This document shows positions 8,520 to 16,489 of a stretch of DNA of 64,000 nt, one piece after another. The position numbers and the translations under genes were made by a program. The notes under the pieces are model-generated. The model saw nothing but the letters and a program-made list of their open reading frames with translations, had not been told where the DNA came from and ran no database searches. How positions within the stretch are numbered: the first letter of the stretch is position 1; every line of letters starts with the position of its first letter. Source of the stretch: Streptomyces monashensis (lineage in GTDB: Bacteria > Actinomycetota > Actinomycetes > Streptomycetales > Streptomycetaceae). Where the stretch lies: assembly GCF_001866665.1 (NCBI RefSeq), contig NZ_MLYO01000031.1, forward strand, positions 124,001 to 188,000. The letters run 5' to 3'.

Positions 8520-9881
8520 TCATGCGGGCAGGGCGAAGTCGGCCACGTACAGGGGCGAGGGCGTCCTGCCGGTGGACCTCTCCTGGTAGAGGAAGGACAG
8601 GACGCCGTCCGCCGCGGCCCGGGTCTCGTCGATCACCACCTCGCCGAAGGCGTTCAGCCCGGCGCCGTCGTACAGCGGCGTCCAGTCGGTGTACCCGGAG
8701 GCGTTCGAGGCGGCGGCGATACGGCCGCGGGGAAGGACCGCGTAGGCGTTGTCGTACCGGTCGAGGACGAGCCTGGTGCGCTGGCTGGAGTCCAGGGGCA
8801 CGGGGATCTCGGTCTTGCGCCATGTCCCGTCCGGGCCCTTGCGGAGGTGGAAGGCGCGTCCGTGGGCGACGCGGTCGGCGACGTAGTCCGTGGTGCACGG
8901 CCCGAAGCGGTCCGGTACATAGCTGATGACCGCGTGCGGCCGCCCGGCGGAGTCGGTGGCCTGGCTCTCCTGGTTCATCAGGCAGTGGTCGGGGCCGAGG
9001 GGATCGACGACCAGTCCGGGGCCGGTGACGCCGACCGGGTCCGCGCCGCCGGTGGTCCCGACGACCGTCCCCGCGTCGTTGCGCCAGGTCCGCCCCCGGT
9101 CGGCGGAGTGGACGTAGCCGGTGTCGTGATTGGTCAGCCCGCCACCCGCGCACAGCACGGCGGCGTTCTGCTCGCGCCAGGTGAACAGGGCGTGCAGCCG
9201 GCCGTGGACGTCGTAGTCGATGCCGTGCAGATACATGTTCCGCGCGGTGCTGGTGCCGTGCTCATTCGTGTACGTGCCCGTCGAGGCGCTCCACTCCCCC
9301 AGCACCGTCCAGCCCGAACGGCCGTACTCGGCGAGGGCGTTGCGGCCGTCGCCGGAGATGCCGACGCGGTAGCTGAGCTGGAGGTCGCCCTCGGGGGTCG
9401 CGAGGAACTGCGGGTAGGTGAACCGTGTGGTGAGGGCGAGTCCGTCGAGGGTCGTGCGCACGACGCCGAAGGCGGAGCGGTCCCAGGGCATGCCGGCGGG
9501 GCGGTCGAGCAGCCCGGCGGCGGACTTCACGTACCGGAAGCCGTCGCTGTGCGCGTCCATGACCAGATGCAGCCGGCCGTCCCACCGCGAGACGCCCATC
9601 GAGATCACGTTGTGCGAGTCGTCGCACTTCAGCCGGTGGTCCAGCGTCACCGTCGCCCAGTCCGCCGCGCCCGGGGTGCGGCGGGCGACGGTCACCCGGC
9701 GGTCTTCCGCGTACCAGGCCGCGTACTGCCGGCCCCGGTAGGTGAACAGGCCGTTCTTCTGGAAGGAGTTGGTGTTGACGAGCCCGTCGTACGAGACGAA
9801 GTACAGGGCCCGGGGGTCGAGGAGGGTGCGGCCGAGGGGGGTGATCCGGGGTGCCGCACGCCCGCTTCCGGCGGCGGTCAT
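8520..9881 (-). CDS. BNR-repeat (BNR_4-like) beta-propeller protein, putative rhamnosyl-glycan-active enzyme
   Basis: The 453-residue protein has strands characteristic of the BNR_4 group: DDSHNVISMGV at 88-97 with His90, DGRLHLVMDAHSD at 101-113 with His105 and His111, and LSYRVGISGDGRNALAEY at about 170. That group includes PL24/PL25-like polysaccharide lyases that cut next to rhamnose residues, and uncharacterised relatives. I see no signal peptide, so it appears cytosolic and would act on imported oligosaccharides. The ATG overlaps the TGA of the mutarotase gene (ATGA), so translation is coupled within the rhamnose operon. Activity is inferred from context only. Confidence 0.8.
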   Translation of the reverse strand: MTAAGSGRAAPRITPLGRTLLDPRALYFVSYDGLVNTNSFQKNGLFTYRGRQYAAWYAEDRRVTVARRTPGAADWATVTLDHRLKCDDSHNVISMGVSRWDGRLHLVMDAHSDGFRYVKSAAGLLDRPAGMPWDRSAFGVVRTTLDGLALTTRFTYPQFLATPEGDLQLSYRVGISGDGRNALAEYGRSGWTVLGEWSASTGTYTNEHGTSTARNMYLHGIDYDVHGRLHALFTWREQNAAVLCAGGGLTNHDTGYVHSADRGRTWRNDAGTVVGTTGGADPVGVTGPGLVVDPLGPDHCLMNQESQATDSAGRPHAVISYVPDRFGPCTTDYVADRVAHGRAFHLRKGPDGTWRKTEIPVPLDSSQRTRLVLDRYDNAYAVLPRGRIAAASNASGYTDWTPLYDGAGLNAFGEVVIDETRAAADGVLSFLYQERSTGRTPSPLYVADFALPA

Positions 9882-10198
9882 GACAGGTGGAACACCTCCG
9901 TGAGCGGCGTCATGGCCTCGTCGGGCAGGGCGCCGTGCGGCGACTCGAAGAAGGGCGCCATCCGGGCCTGCCAGCGGGCGTTGACGCCGGTGGCCGCCAT
10001 GCCGGCCCGGGCGGCGGCGAAGTCCTCGGTCTCCAGATAGCCGACGAGCAGGCCGTCCTCGCGCAGGAAGAGCGAGTAGTTGCGCCAGCCGGTCGCCCTC
10101 AGGGCGTCGAGCATCTCCGGCCAGACGGCGGCATGCCGCTCCCGGTACTCGTCGAGGCGGTCCGCCCGGACCTTCAGCAGAAAGCACACGCGCTGCAT
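9878..10198 (-). CDS. rhaM: L-rhamnose mutarotase
   Basis: A 106-residue protein with the typical RhaM beginning (MQRVCFLLKVRADRLDEYRE, then RHAAVWPEMLDALRATGWRNYSLFL) and the middle LLVGYLETEDF. It interconverts alpha- and beta-anomers of L-rhamnose so that imported sugar can feed the isomerase. It lies 17 bp after the binding-protein gene and overlaps the BNR gene by 4 bp, all on one leftward transcript. Confidence 0.92.
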   Translation of the reverse strand: MQRVCFLLKVRADRLDEYRERHAAVWPEMLDALRATGWRNYSLFLREDGLLVGYLETEDFAAARAGMAATGVNARWQARMAPFFESPHGALPDEAMTPLTEVFHLS

Positions 10199-10215
10199 CA
10201 GCGGCCCCCGTCCCG

Positions 10216-11295
10216 CTAGAAGTTGAACCGGTCGATGTTCCTGGCGTCGAACACGGTCGGCTTGCCGAGGGTGATCACGCCGTCCTTGCCGAGGGTGTAC
10301 GTCGTGGCGCCGGCCTTGAAGGACTCCCCCTCCTTGCCGGTGATCTGCCCCGAGGCCAGCGCGACCGCGGCCCGCGCGGCCAGGTCGCCGAGCGCCGCCG
10401 GGTCCCACAGCTCGAAGGCGTCGACGGTGCCGTTCCTGACGTACGTGCGCATGTCGTTCGGCGTGCCGAGGCCGGTGAGACGGACCTTGCCCTTGTACTT
10501 CGAGCCGGAGAGGTACTGGGCGGCGGCCTTGATGCCGACGGTGGTCGGGGAGATGATCCCCTTCAGGTCCGGATGCTCCTGGAGCAGGCCCTGGGTCTGC
10601 TGGAAGGACTGCTGGGCGTCGTCGTTGCCGTAGGCGATCGTGACGAGCCTGACGTTCTTGTACCTGGGGTTTTTCAGCTCGTCCTTCATGTAGCCGATCC
10701 AGGTGTTCTGGTTCGTCGCGGTCTGCGCGGCCGACAGGATCGCGATCTCGCCCTTGTACCCGATCTGCCGCGCGAGCAGTTGCACCTCGGTACGGCCCAG
10801 ATCCTCGGCGGACGCCTGCGAGACGAAGGCGTTGCGGCAGCCGGGGTTGGTGTCGGAGTCGTAGGTGACGACCTTGATGCCGTTGCTCATGGCCTGCTTC
10901 AGCGCCGTGCACAGCGCTCCGGGGTCCTGCGCGGACACGGCGATCCCGTTCACCTGCTGCTGGGTGAGCGTGTTGACGTAACTCACCTGCCCCGCGGTGT
11001 CGGTGGCGCTGGACGGGCCGACCTCCTTGTATGTCGAGCCGAGTTCGGCGAGCGCCTTCTCGCCGCCCTTGTCGGCGGTGGTGAAGTACGGGTTGTTCAC
11101 CTGCTTGGGCAGGAAGCCGACGGTGAGCCCCTTCCTGGTGGCGGCGTTCGGATCGGCCTTGCCTGCGGAGGCCGCGGACTTGTCATCGTTCTTGACGTCG
11201 TTCTTGGTGGTGCCGCCGCAGGCGGTGAGGGCGAGGGCGAGGGAGGTTCCGGCGGCGAGGGCGGCGCAGGTACGACGGAGGGACGGCTTGCGCAT
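10216..11295 (-). CDS. rhaS: Rhamnose ABC transporter, sugar-binding lipoprotein
   Basis: The 359-residue precursor has a lipoprotein signal ending in LALTAC (Cys26 lipidated), a Lys/Asp/Ser-rich linker, then a periplasmic-binding-protein fold of the ribose/rhamnose class (VGFLPKQVNNPYFTTADKG, GIAVSAQDPGALCTALKQA, VVTYDSDTNPGCR). AAAGGA lies 9 bases before the ATG. It captures rhamnose outside the membrane for the two permeases encoded upstream on the same transcript. Confidence 0.92.
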   Translation of the reverse strand: MRKPSLRRTCAALAAGTSLALALTACGGTTKNDVKNDDKSAASAGKADPNAATRKGLTVGFLPKQVNNPYFTTADKGGEKALAELGSTYKEVGPSSATDTAGQVSYVNTLTQQQVNGIAVSAQDPGALCTALKQAMSNGIKVVTYDSDTNPGCRNAFVSQASAEDLGRTEVQLLARQIGYKGEIAILSAAQTATNQNTWIGYMKDELKNPRYKNVRLVTIAYGNDDAQQSFQQTQGLLQEHPDLKGIISPTTVGIKAAAQYLSGSKYKGKVRLTGLGTPNDMRTYVRNGTVDAFELWDPAALGDLAARAAVALASGQITGKEGESFKAGATTYTLGKDGVITLGKPTVFDARNIDRFNF

Positions 11296-11339
11296 GGCGG
11301 CGGATCCTTTGCGAGGGAGAGGGAAGGGGAGGGCACGGG

Positions 11340-12329
11340 CTACGAGGTCGGCGTCGAGGCGGCTCTGCGGGCCACGCGCGCGACGGAGATCTGGCGTGCG
11401 ACCCGGGGGCCGAGCACGGAGACGACCAGCAGCACCCCGGTGACGACGATCTGGGACTGCGCGGAGACGTTCAGCAGGCTCATCACGTTCTGCAGCGCAC
11501 CGAGCAGGAACACTCCGGCGATCGCACCGCCCAGCGTCCCCCGGCCCCCGTCGAAGTCGATCCCGCCGAGCAGCACGGCGGCCACGACGGAGAGTTCGAG
11601 CCCGGTGGCGTTGTCGTAGCGCGCGCTGGCGTAGTGCAGCACCCAGAAGACACCGGTGAGCGACGACATGAACCCGGTGGCGACGAAGAGCAGCAGCTTG
11701 GTCCGCTTCACCCGGATCCCGGCGAAGCGTGCCGCTTCCTCGCTCGCGCCGACCGCGAACAGCCGGCGCCCGAACGGCGTGGCGTGCAGCACGAGCACGG
11801 CGATCGCGAGCAGGACGAGGAAGGGCAGGAACGCCTGGGGCAGGAACGTGCCGCCGAGCCGGCCGGACGCGAAGTCCAGGTACCGGGAGGGGAAGTCGGT
11901 GACGGCGTCGGAGCCGAGCACGATCTGGGCGAGGCCCCGGTAGGCGGCGAGGGTTCCGATGGTGACGGCGAGGGACGGCAGGCCGAGCCGGGTCACGAGC
12001 AGGCCGTTGACCACTCCGCACACCACGCCCAGCAGCAGGCAGAGCGGGATGATCGTCTCGATCGCCATGCCCTCGTTCCAGAGCTTGCCCAGCACCGCCC
12101 CGGACAGCCCGGCCGTGGACGCCACCGACAGGTCGATCTCGCCACAGACCACGAGCAGGGTCATCGGCAGGGCGATCAATGCGATCGGAAGCGTGTTACC
12201 GATCAGAAAGGACAGGTTCAGCGCGTTTCCGAAACCGTCCACGAAACCGAACGACAGAAGCAACAGGACGATCAGGAGCGCGCCGACGACGGTGTCCCAG
12301 CGGACGGCGCGGGTCAGTGACTCAGACAC
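11340..12329 (-). CDS. rhaQ: Rhamnose ABC transporter permease (second permease)
   Basis: The 329-residue membrane protein is of the CUT2 (ribose/rhamnose) permease family, with about eight to ten hydrophobic segments and the family stretches CGEIDLSVAST and VVAAVLLGGIDFDGGRGTLGGA. The start is the GTG at 12329 with AAGGAG 7 bases upstream; it overlaps the previous permease gene by 8 bp. It pairs with the other permease to form the channel. Confidence 0.88.
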   Translation of the reverse strand: MSESLTRAVRWDTVVGALLIVLLLLSFGFVDGFGNALNLSFLIGNTLPIALIALPMTLLVVCGEIDLSVASTAGLSGAVLGKLWNEGMAIETIIPLCLLLGVVCGVVNGLLVTRLGLPSLAVTIGTLAAYRGLAQIVLGSDAVTDFPSRYLDFASGRLGGTFLPQAFLPFLVLLAIAVLVLHATPFGRRLFAVGASEEAARFAGIRVKRTKLLLFVATGFMSSLTGVFWVLHYASARYDNATGLELSVVAAVLLGGIDFDGGRGTLGGAIAGVFLLGALQNVMSLLNVSAQSQIVVTGVLLVVSVLGPRVARQISVARVARRAASTPTS

Positions 12330-13392
12330 CGGCGTTCTCCTTCGGCAGGGCGGTCCCCGGCCGGACCGACTTCTTCTTCAGGGCGGCGGCCACCCGCAGC
12401 GCGACGACCCGGTCGACGGCGATCGCGAGGAGCAGCAGGACACCGTTGATGGCGAGCACCCACACGGAGCTGACGCCGAGCGCGGGCAGCACGCTGTTGA
12501 CGGAGGTGAGCAGCAGGGCGCCGAGCGCGGCGCCGTAGACGCTGCCCGAGCCGCCGGTGAAGACGACGCCGCCGACCACGACGGCGCTGACGACGGTGAG
12601 TTCGTAGCCGTTCCCGGTGCCCGAGTCGACGTTGCCGAACCGGGCCAGGTACATCGCCCCGGCGAGCCCGGCGAGCGCTCCGCAGACGGTGTAGGCGGTG
12701 AGGATGCGCCGGCGCACCGGGATGCCGGCCAGCCGGGCGGCCTCGGGGTTGGAGCCGAGGGCGTACAACTCCCGGCCGCCGCCGAAGTGTTTGAGGTAGT
12801 ACGCCGTCGCGACCAGCACGGCCAGCGCGATCACCGCCAGCCACGGCAGCGCAAAGACGCCGCCGGAGCCGAAGTCGACGAAGCCACCGGGGAGGTCGGC
12901 CGCGGTGATCTGGCGTGCGCCGACCCAGATGGAGTCGATGCCGCGGATGATGTAGAGGGTGCCGAGGGTGACCACGAGGGCCGGGACCTGGCCGAGGCTG
13001 ACGAGCAGGCCGTTGAGGAGGCCGAAGCCGACGCCGAGCAGGACGGCCAGGACGATCGCGATGACGGGGTTCCCGCCTCCGTGGAGGTACGTGCCCGCGG
13101 CGAAGGCGCTGATGCCGACGGTGGAGCCCACCGACAGGTCGACGTTCCTGGTGATCACCACCAGGGACTGGCCGGTGGCGACCAGCACCAGGATGGTCGC
13201 GTTGAGCAGCAGGTCCTTGATGCCCTGCACGGACAGGAACTGGCTGTTACCGGCCTGGGTGACCGCGATCATCACCAGGAGGACGACCAGGATGGCGAGT
13301 TCGCGCATCCTGAAGACGCGGTCGACCAACCGGGTCCCCGGAGACGGGGCCGCTTCGGCGACAGGGGTGGAGCCGGGGGTGGTCACCGTCAT
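12322..13392 (-). CDS. rhaP: Rhamnose ABC transporter permease (first permease)
   Basis: The 356-residue CUT2-type permease has the conserved ITRNVDLSVGSTVG region and SAVVVGGVVFTGGSGSVYGA near the end. Multiple hydrophobic helices follow a short Pro/Ala-rich cytoplasmic N-terminus. Its ATG overlaps the TGA of the ATPase gene (ATGA), indicating translational coupling. The assignment to rhamnose rests on the surrounding catabolic genes. Confidence 0.88.
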   Translation of the reverse strand: MTVTTPGSTPVAEAAPSPGTRLVDRVFRMRELAILVVLLVMIAVTQAGNSQFLSVQGIKDLLLNATILVLVATGQSLVVITRNVDLSVGSTVGISAFAAGTYLHGGGNPVIAIVLAVLLGVGFGLLNGLLVSLGQVPALVVTLGTLYIIRGIDSIWVGARQITAADLPGGFVDFGSGGVFALPWLAVIALAVLVATAYYLKHFGGGRELYALGSNPEAARLAGIPVRRRILTAYTVCGALAGLAGAMYLARFGNVDSGTGNGYELTVVSAVVVGGVVFTGGSGSVYGAALGALLLTSVNSVLPALGVSSVWVLAINGVLLLLAIAVDRVVALRVAAALKKKSVRPGTALPKENAGV

Positions 13393-14906
13393 GCGGCGGC
13401 CCTCCCGGTGGCTGCGGCCATCACGGTCTCCTCGGTGGCTTCGGAGCGGGGGATCTCGGCGGTGATCCGGCCCTCGTGCATCACCAGCACCCGGTCGGCC
13501 ATGCCGAGGATCTCGGGCAGGTCGGAGGAGATCATCAGCACCGCCACCCCCTCGGCGGCGAGCTGGGAGAGCAGCCGGTGCACCTCCGCCTTCGTGCCGA
13601 CGTCGATGCCCCGTGTCGGCTCGTCCACGATGATCACCCTGGGGCCGGTCGCGAGCCATTTGGCGAGGACGACCTTCTGCTGGTTGCCGCCCGAGAGGGT
13701 GCCGACGGCATCCGCGATCCGGGCGTACTTCACCCGGAGCCGCACCGCCCAGTCCAGGGAGCGGCTGCGTTCGGCGCCGCGGTCCACCAGCCCGGCGCGC
13801 ACGGTGGTACGCAGTCCGGTCAGCCCGATGTTCCGCTCGATGGACATGTCCATCACCAGGCCCTGGGCGCGCCGGTCCTCGGGGACGAGGGCGAGCCCCG
13901 CGGCCATCGCCGTGGAGGGCGCGCCGCCGGTGAGCCGACGCCCGTCGACCTCGACCTCGCCCGCGTCCCACCGGTCGACACCGAACACCGCGCGGGCCAC
14001 CTCGGTACGGCCGGCGCCCACCAGCCCGGCGAGACCGACGATCTCACCGCGCCGCACCTCGAACGACACGTCGGTGAAGACGCCCTCCCGGGTCAACCGC
14101 CGCACGCGGAGCGCCACCTGGCCGGGCTCCACCTCCTGCTTCGGATACAGCTCGGCCAGCTCGCGGCCGACCATCCGGCGGACCAGGTCGTCCTCGGTCA
14201 TGCCGTCGAGCGGCTCGCAGGCGATCCGGGCGCCGTCCCGCAGTGTGGTCACCCGGTGGCAGATGCGGAAGATCTCCTCCAGGCGGTGCGAGATGAACAG
14301 GACGGCGGCGCCCTGCTCGCCCAGGGTGCGCACGACGCCGAAGAGCCGGGCGACCTCGCTGCCGGTCAGGGCGGCGGTCGGCTCGTCCATGATCAGGACC
14401 CGGGCGTCGAAGGAGAGCGCCTTGGCGATCTCGACGATCTGCTGGTCGGCGATCGACAGTCCACGGGCGGGCCGGTCGGGGTCGAGGTCGACGCCGAGCC
14501 GTTTCATCAGGGCGGCGGTGGCGGCGCGGGTGGCCTTGTGGTCGATGCGGCGCAGGGCCCGCCGGGGCTGGCGGCCCATGAAGATGTTCTCGGCGATCGA
14601 CAGGTCGGGAAAGAGCGTGGGTTCCTGGTAGATGACGGCGATCCCCGCGTCGCGGGCGTCGCCGGGGCCGTGGAAGACGACGCTCTCGCCGTCGAGCAGC
14701 ACCTGGCCGGTGTCCGGCCGGTGCACCCCGGCGAGGGTCTTGATCAGCGTCGACTTGCCCGCGCCGTTCTCTCCGGCGAGGGCGTGCACCTCGCCGGGCA
14801 GCAGCTCCAGGGAGACGTCCCTGAGGGCACGTACGGCGCCGAAGGACTTGGAGACGCCCCTCAGTGCCAGCACCGGCGCCGGTCCCGTGTCGGGCGGGTG
14901 GGTCAT
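13389..14906 (-). CDS. rhaT: Rhamnose ABC transporter, duplicated ATP-binding protein
   Basis: The 505-residue tandem ATPase is of the RbsA/CUT2 type. The first half has Walker A GENGAGKST at about 45-53, LSIADQQ and VLIMDEPTAAL. The second has the usual degenerate Walker A (GLVGAGRTE), LSGGNQQK and VIIVDEPTRGID. I chose the ATG at 14906 because GAGGAG lies 8 bases upstream; the frame extends to 14957 without a ribosome site. It is the first gene of the leftward rhamnose operon, downstream of a predicted LacI-controlled promoter. Confidence 0.92.
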   Translation of the reverse strand: MTHPPDTGPAPVLALRGVSKSFGAVRALRDVSLELLPGEVHALAGENGAGKSTLIKTLAGVHRPDTGQVLLDGESVVFHGPGDARDAGIAVIYQEPTLFPDLSIAENIFMGRQPRRALRRIDHKATRAATAALMKRLGVDLDPDRPARGLSIADQQIVEIAKALSFDARVLIMDEPTAALTGSEVARLFGVVRTLGEQGAAVLFISHRLEEIFRICHRVTTLRDGARIACEPLDGMTEDDLVRRMVGRELAELYPKQEVEPGQVALRVRRLTREGVFTDVSFEVRRGEIVGLAGLVGAGRTEVARAVFGVDRWDAGEVEVDGRRLTGGAPSTAMAAGLALVPEDRRAQGLVMDMSIERNIGLTGLRTTVRAGLVDRGAERSRSLDWAVRLRVKYARIADAVGTLSGGNQQKVVLAKWLATGPRVIIVDEPTRGIDVGTKAEVHRLLSQLAAEGVAVLMISSDLPEILGMADRVLVMHEGRITAEIPRSEATEETVMAAATGRAAA

Positions 14907-14964
14907 GGCAGGCTCCTCGACGACTCCGGCGGAAACGGCCGCGAGACCCGCGTCCACAGCGTCG

Positions 14965-15020
14965 TGAAAGGTTTCAACTGGATTGCCGGGACCGTAGACA
15001 CCGCAGCCATGTCACGTCAA
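14965..15020 (-). promoter_or_regulatory. Predicted promoter and operator of the leftward rhamnose transport operon
   Basis: On the minus strand there is a -35-like TTGACG (15015-15020), an 18-bp spacer and a -10-like TACGGT (14991-14996). The palindrome TGAAACCTTTCA (14965-14976) follows about 14 bp downstream, near or just past the expected start of transcription. This is a repression geometry that fits the LacI regulator. The -10 is a weak match. Confidence 0.55.
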
Positions 15021-15028
15021 TGGGTCCG

Positions 15029-15047
15029 TATCGAAAAGATTTCGATA
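15029..15047. promoter_or_regulatory. Perfect 8-3-8 palindrome between the divergent rhamnose promoters
   Basis: TATCGAAAAGATTTCGATA is a perfect inverted repeat with 8-bp arms and a 3-bp centre, lying between the two predicted promoters. Its arms (TCGAAA/TTTCGA) resemble the flanking TGAAA/TTTCA operators, but the spacing differs. It could be a third LacI site or the target of another regulator. Confidence 0.5.
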
Positions 15048-15094
15048 GCCCAAGGTCACGGCGGAGTCACGGAAAACCGGCCGGGTCGGAGTCC

Positions 15095-15142
15095 TTGACA
15101 CCCCTTCGAGAGGCCCCTAGCTTGCCGTCCTGAATCGTTTCA
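15095..15142 (+). promoter_or_regulatory. Predicted promoter and LacI-type operator of the rhamnose catabolic operon
   Basis: A perfect -35 TTGACA (15095-15100), a 17-bp spacer and -10 TAGCTT (15118-15123) predict transcription from about 15130. The next 12 bases (15131-15142) are TGAATCGTTTCA, a LacI-type palindrome with central CG. A bound repressor would block the polymerase. The rhaI ribosome site and start follow about 45 bp later. Confidence 0.7.
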
Positions 15143-15188
15143 CACGCCCCTGCATCACTGTTCCGACCGACACCATCAGGAGCCCGCA

Positions 15189-16355
15189 GTGACCGACCTC
15201 GCCGCGGTGAAGGCCGCGCTCAGGACCCAGGCCGTCGAGACGCCGTCGTGGGCGTACGGAAACTCGGGAACCCGTTTCAAGGTGTTCGCCCAGGCCGGTG
15301 TGCCCCGCGATCCCTGGGAGAAACTCCAGGACGCGGCGAAGGTGCACGAGTTCACCGGCGTGGCCCCGACCGTGGCCCTGCACATCCCCTGGGACAGGGT
15401 CGAGGACTACGCGGCACTGGCCAAGTACGCCGAGGAGCGCGGGCTGAGACTGGGCGCGATCAACTCCAACACCTTCCAGGACGACGACTACCGGCTGGGC
15501 AGCATCTGTCATCCGGACGCGGCGGTGCGGCGCAAGGCGCTCGATCATCTTCTGGAGTGCGTCGACATCATGGACGCGACGGGGTCAGGGGATCTCAAGC
15601 TGTGGTTCGCCGACGGCACGAACTACCCCGGCCAGGACGACATCCGCGCCCGCCAGGACCGGCTGGCCGAGGGGCTGGCCGAGGTGTACGAGCGGCTCGG
15701 CGAGGGGCAGCGGATGCTGCTGGAGTACAAGTTCTTCGAGCCGGCGTTCTACGCGACGGACGTGCCGGACTGGGGCACGGCGTACGCGCACTGTCTCAAG
15801 CTCGGGCCGAAGGCGCAGGTCGTGGTCGACACCGGGCACCACGCACCCGGGACCAACATCGAGTTCATCGTCGCCACGCTGCTGCGGGAGGGCAGGCTCG
15901 GCGGGTTCGACTTCAACTCGCGCTTCTACGCCGACGACGACCTCATGGTGGGGGCCGCCGACCCGTTCCAGCTGTTCCGGATCATGTACGAGGTGGTGCG
16001 CGGCGGCGGGTTCGCGGCGGAGGCCGGGATCGCGTTCATGCTCGATCAGTGTCACAACATCGAGGCGAAGATTCCGGCGATCATCCGGTCGGTGATGAAT
16101 GTTCAGGAGGCCACGGCGAAGGCGCTGCTGGTCGACCGGGCGGCGTTGGCCGATGCGCAGGTTGCCGGTGATGTGCTCGGTGCCAACGCTGTGCTGATGG
16201 ACGCGTACAACACCGATGTGCGGACGTTGGTGCGGGAGGTGCGGGGGGAGATGGGGGTGGATCCCGAGCCGCTCGCGGCGTATGCCCTCTCGGGCTGGGC
16301 GGAGCGGATTGCCGCCGAGCGAGTCGGGGGACAGCAGGCCGGCTGGGGGGCGTGA
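15189..16355 (+). CDS. rhaI: L-rhamnose isomerase
   Basis: The 388-residue TIM-barrel isomerase is of the RhaI type (xylose-isomerase-like fold). Recognisable stretches are SWAYGNSGTRFKVF, ALHIPWD, DLKLWFADGTNYPGQ, LLEYKFFEPAFY (metal-ligand Glu), VVVDTGHHAPGTNIE and GGFDFNSRFYADDDL. It converts L-rhamnose to L-rhamnulose using divalent metal. The start is the GTG with AGGAG 7 bases upstream. It is first in the rightward operon and is followed, after a 134-bp gap holding an intergenic repeat, by the aldolase/dehydrogenase. Confidence 0.93.
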   Translation: MTDLAAVKAALRTQAVETPSWAYGNSGTRFKVFAQAGVPRDPWEKLQDAAKVHEFTGVAPTVALHIPWDRVEDYAALAKYAEERGLRLGAINSNTFQDDDYRLGSICHPDAAVRRKALDHLLECVDIMDATGSGDLKLWFADGTNYPGQDDIRARQDRLAEGLAEVYERLGEGQRMLLEYKFFEPAFYATDVPDWGTAYAHCLKLGPKAQVVVDTGHHAPGTNIEFIVATLLREGRLGGFDFNSRFYADDDLMVGAADPFQLFRIMYEVVRGGGFAAEAGIAFMLDQCHNIEAKIPAIIRSVMNVQEATAKALLVDRAALADAQVAGDVLGANAVLMDAYNTDVRTLVREVRGEMGVDPEPLAAYALSGWAERIAAERVGGQQAGWGA

Positions 16356-16378
16356 GCGTCCGCCCGGTCGAGCGCCGT

Positions 16379-16452
16379 TGCGGGGTGCGGGTCGTATGCG
16401 GCTGGTCGCGCCCACTCGGCGGAGCCGCATATCGATGCGGCTCCGCGCCCCT
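16379..16452 (-). repeat. Intergenic repeat element, copy B (between rhaI and the aldolase gene)
   Basis: On the minus strand it reads GGGGCGCGGAGCCGCATCGA, then TATGCGGCTCCGCCGAGTGG, then GCGCGACCAGCC, the same block order as copies A and C. Positions 16421-16444 form a perfect 10-bp-stem, 4-base-loop hairpin (GGAGCCGCAT / ATGCGGCTCC). It could attenuate or process the transcript between rhaI and the downstream genes. Confidence 0.8.
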
Positions 16453-16489
16453 GGTGTACCCACCCCCTGCTGGAAAGGAACCGTTCCTC

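Noticed and set aside
8520..9881. Naming the BNR protein an ulvan lyase or rhamnogalacturonan lyase
   Set aside because: Only the propeller signature and rhamnose context are seen. Catalytic residues cannot be confirmed without alignment, and there is no export signal.
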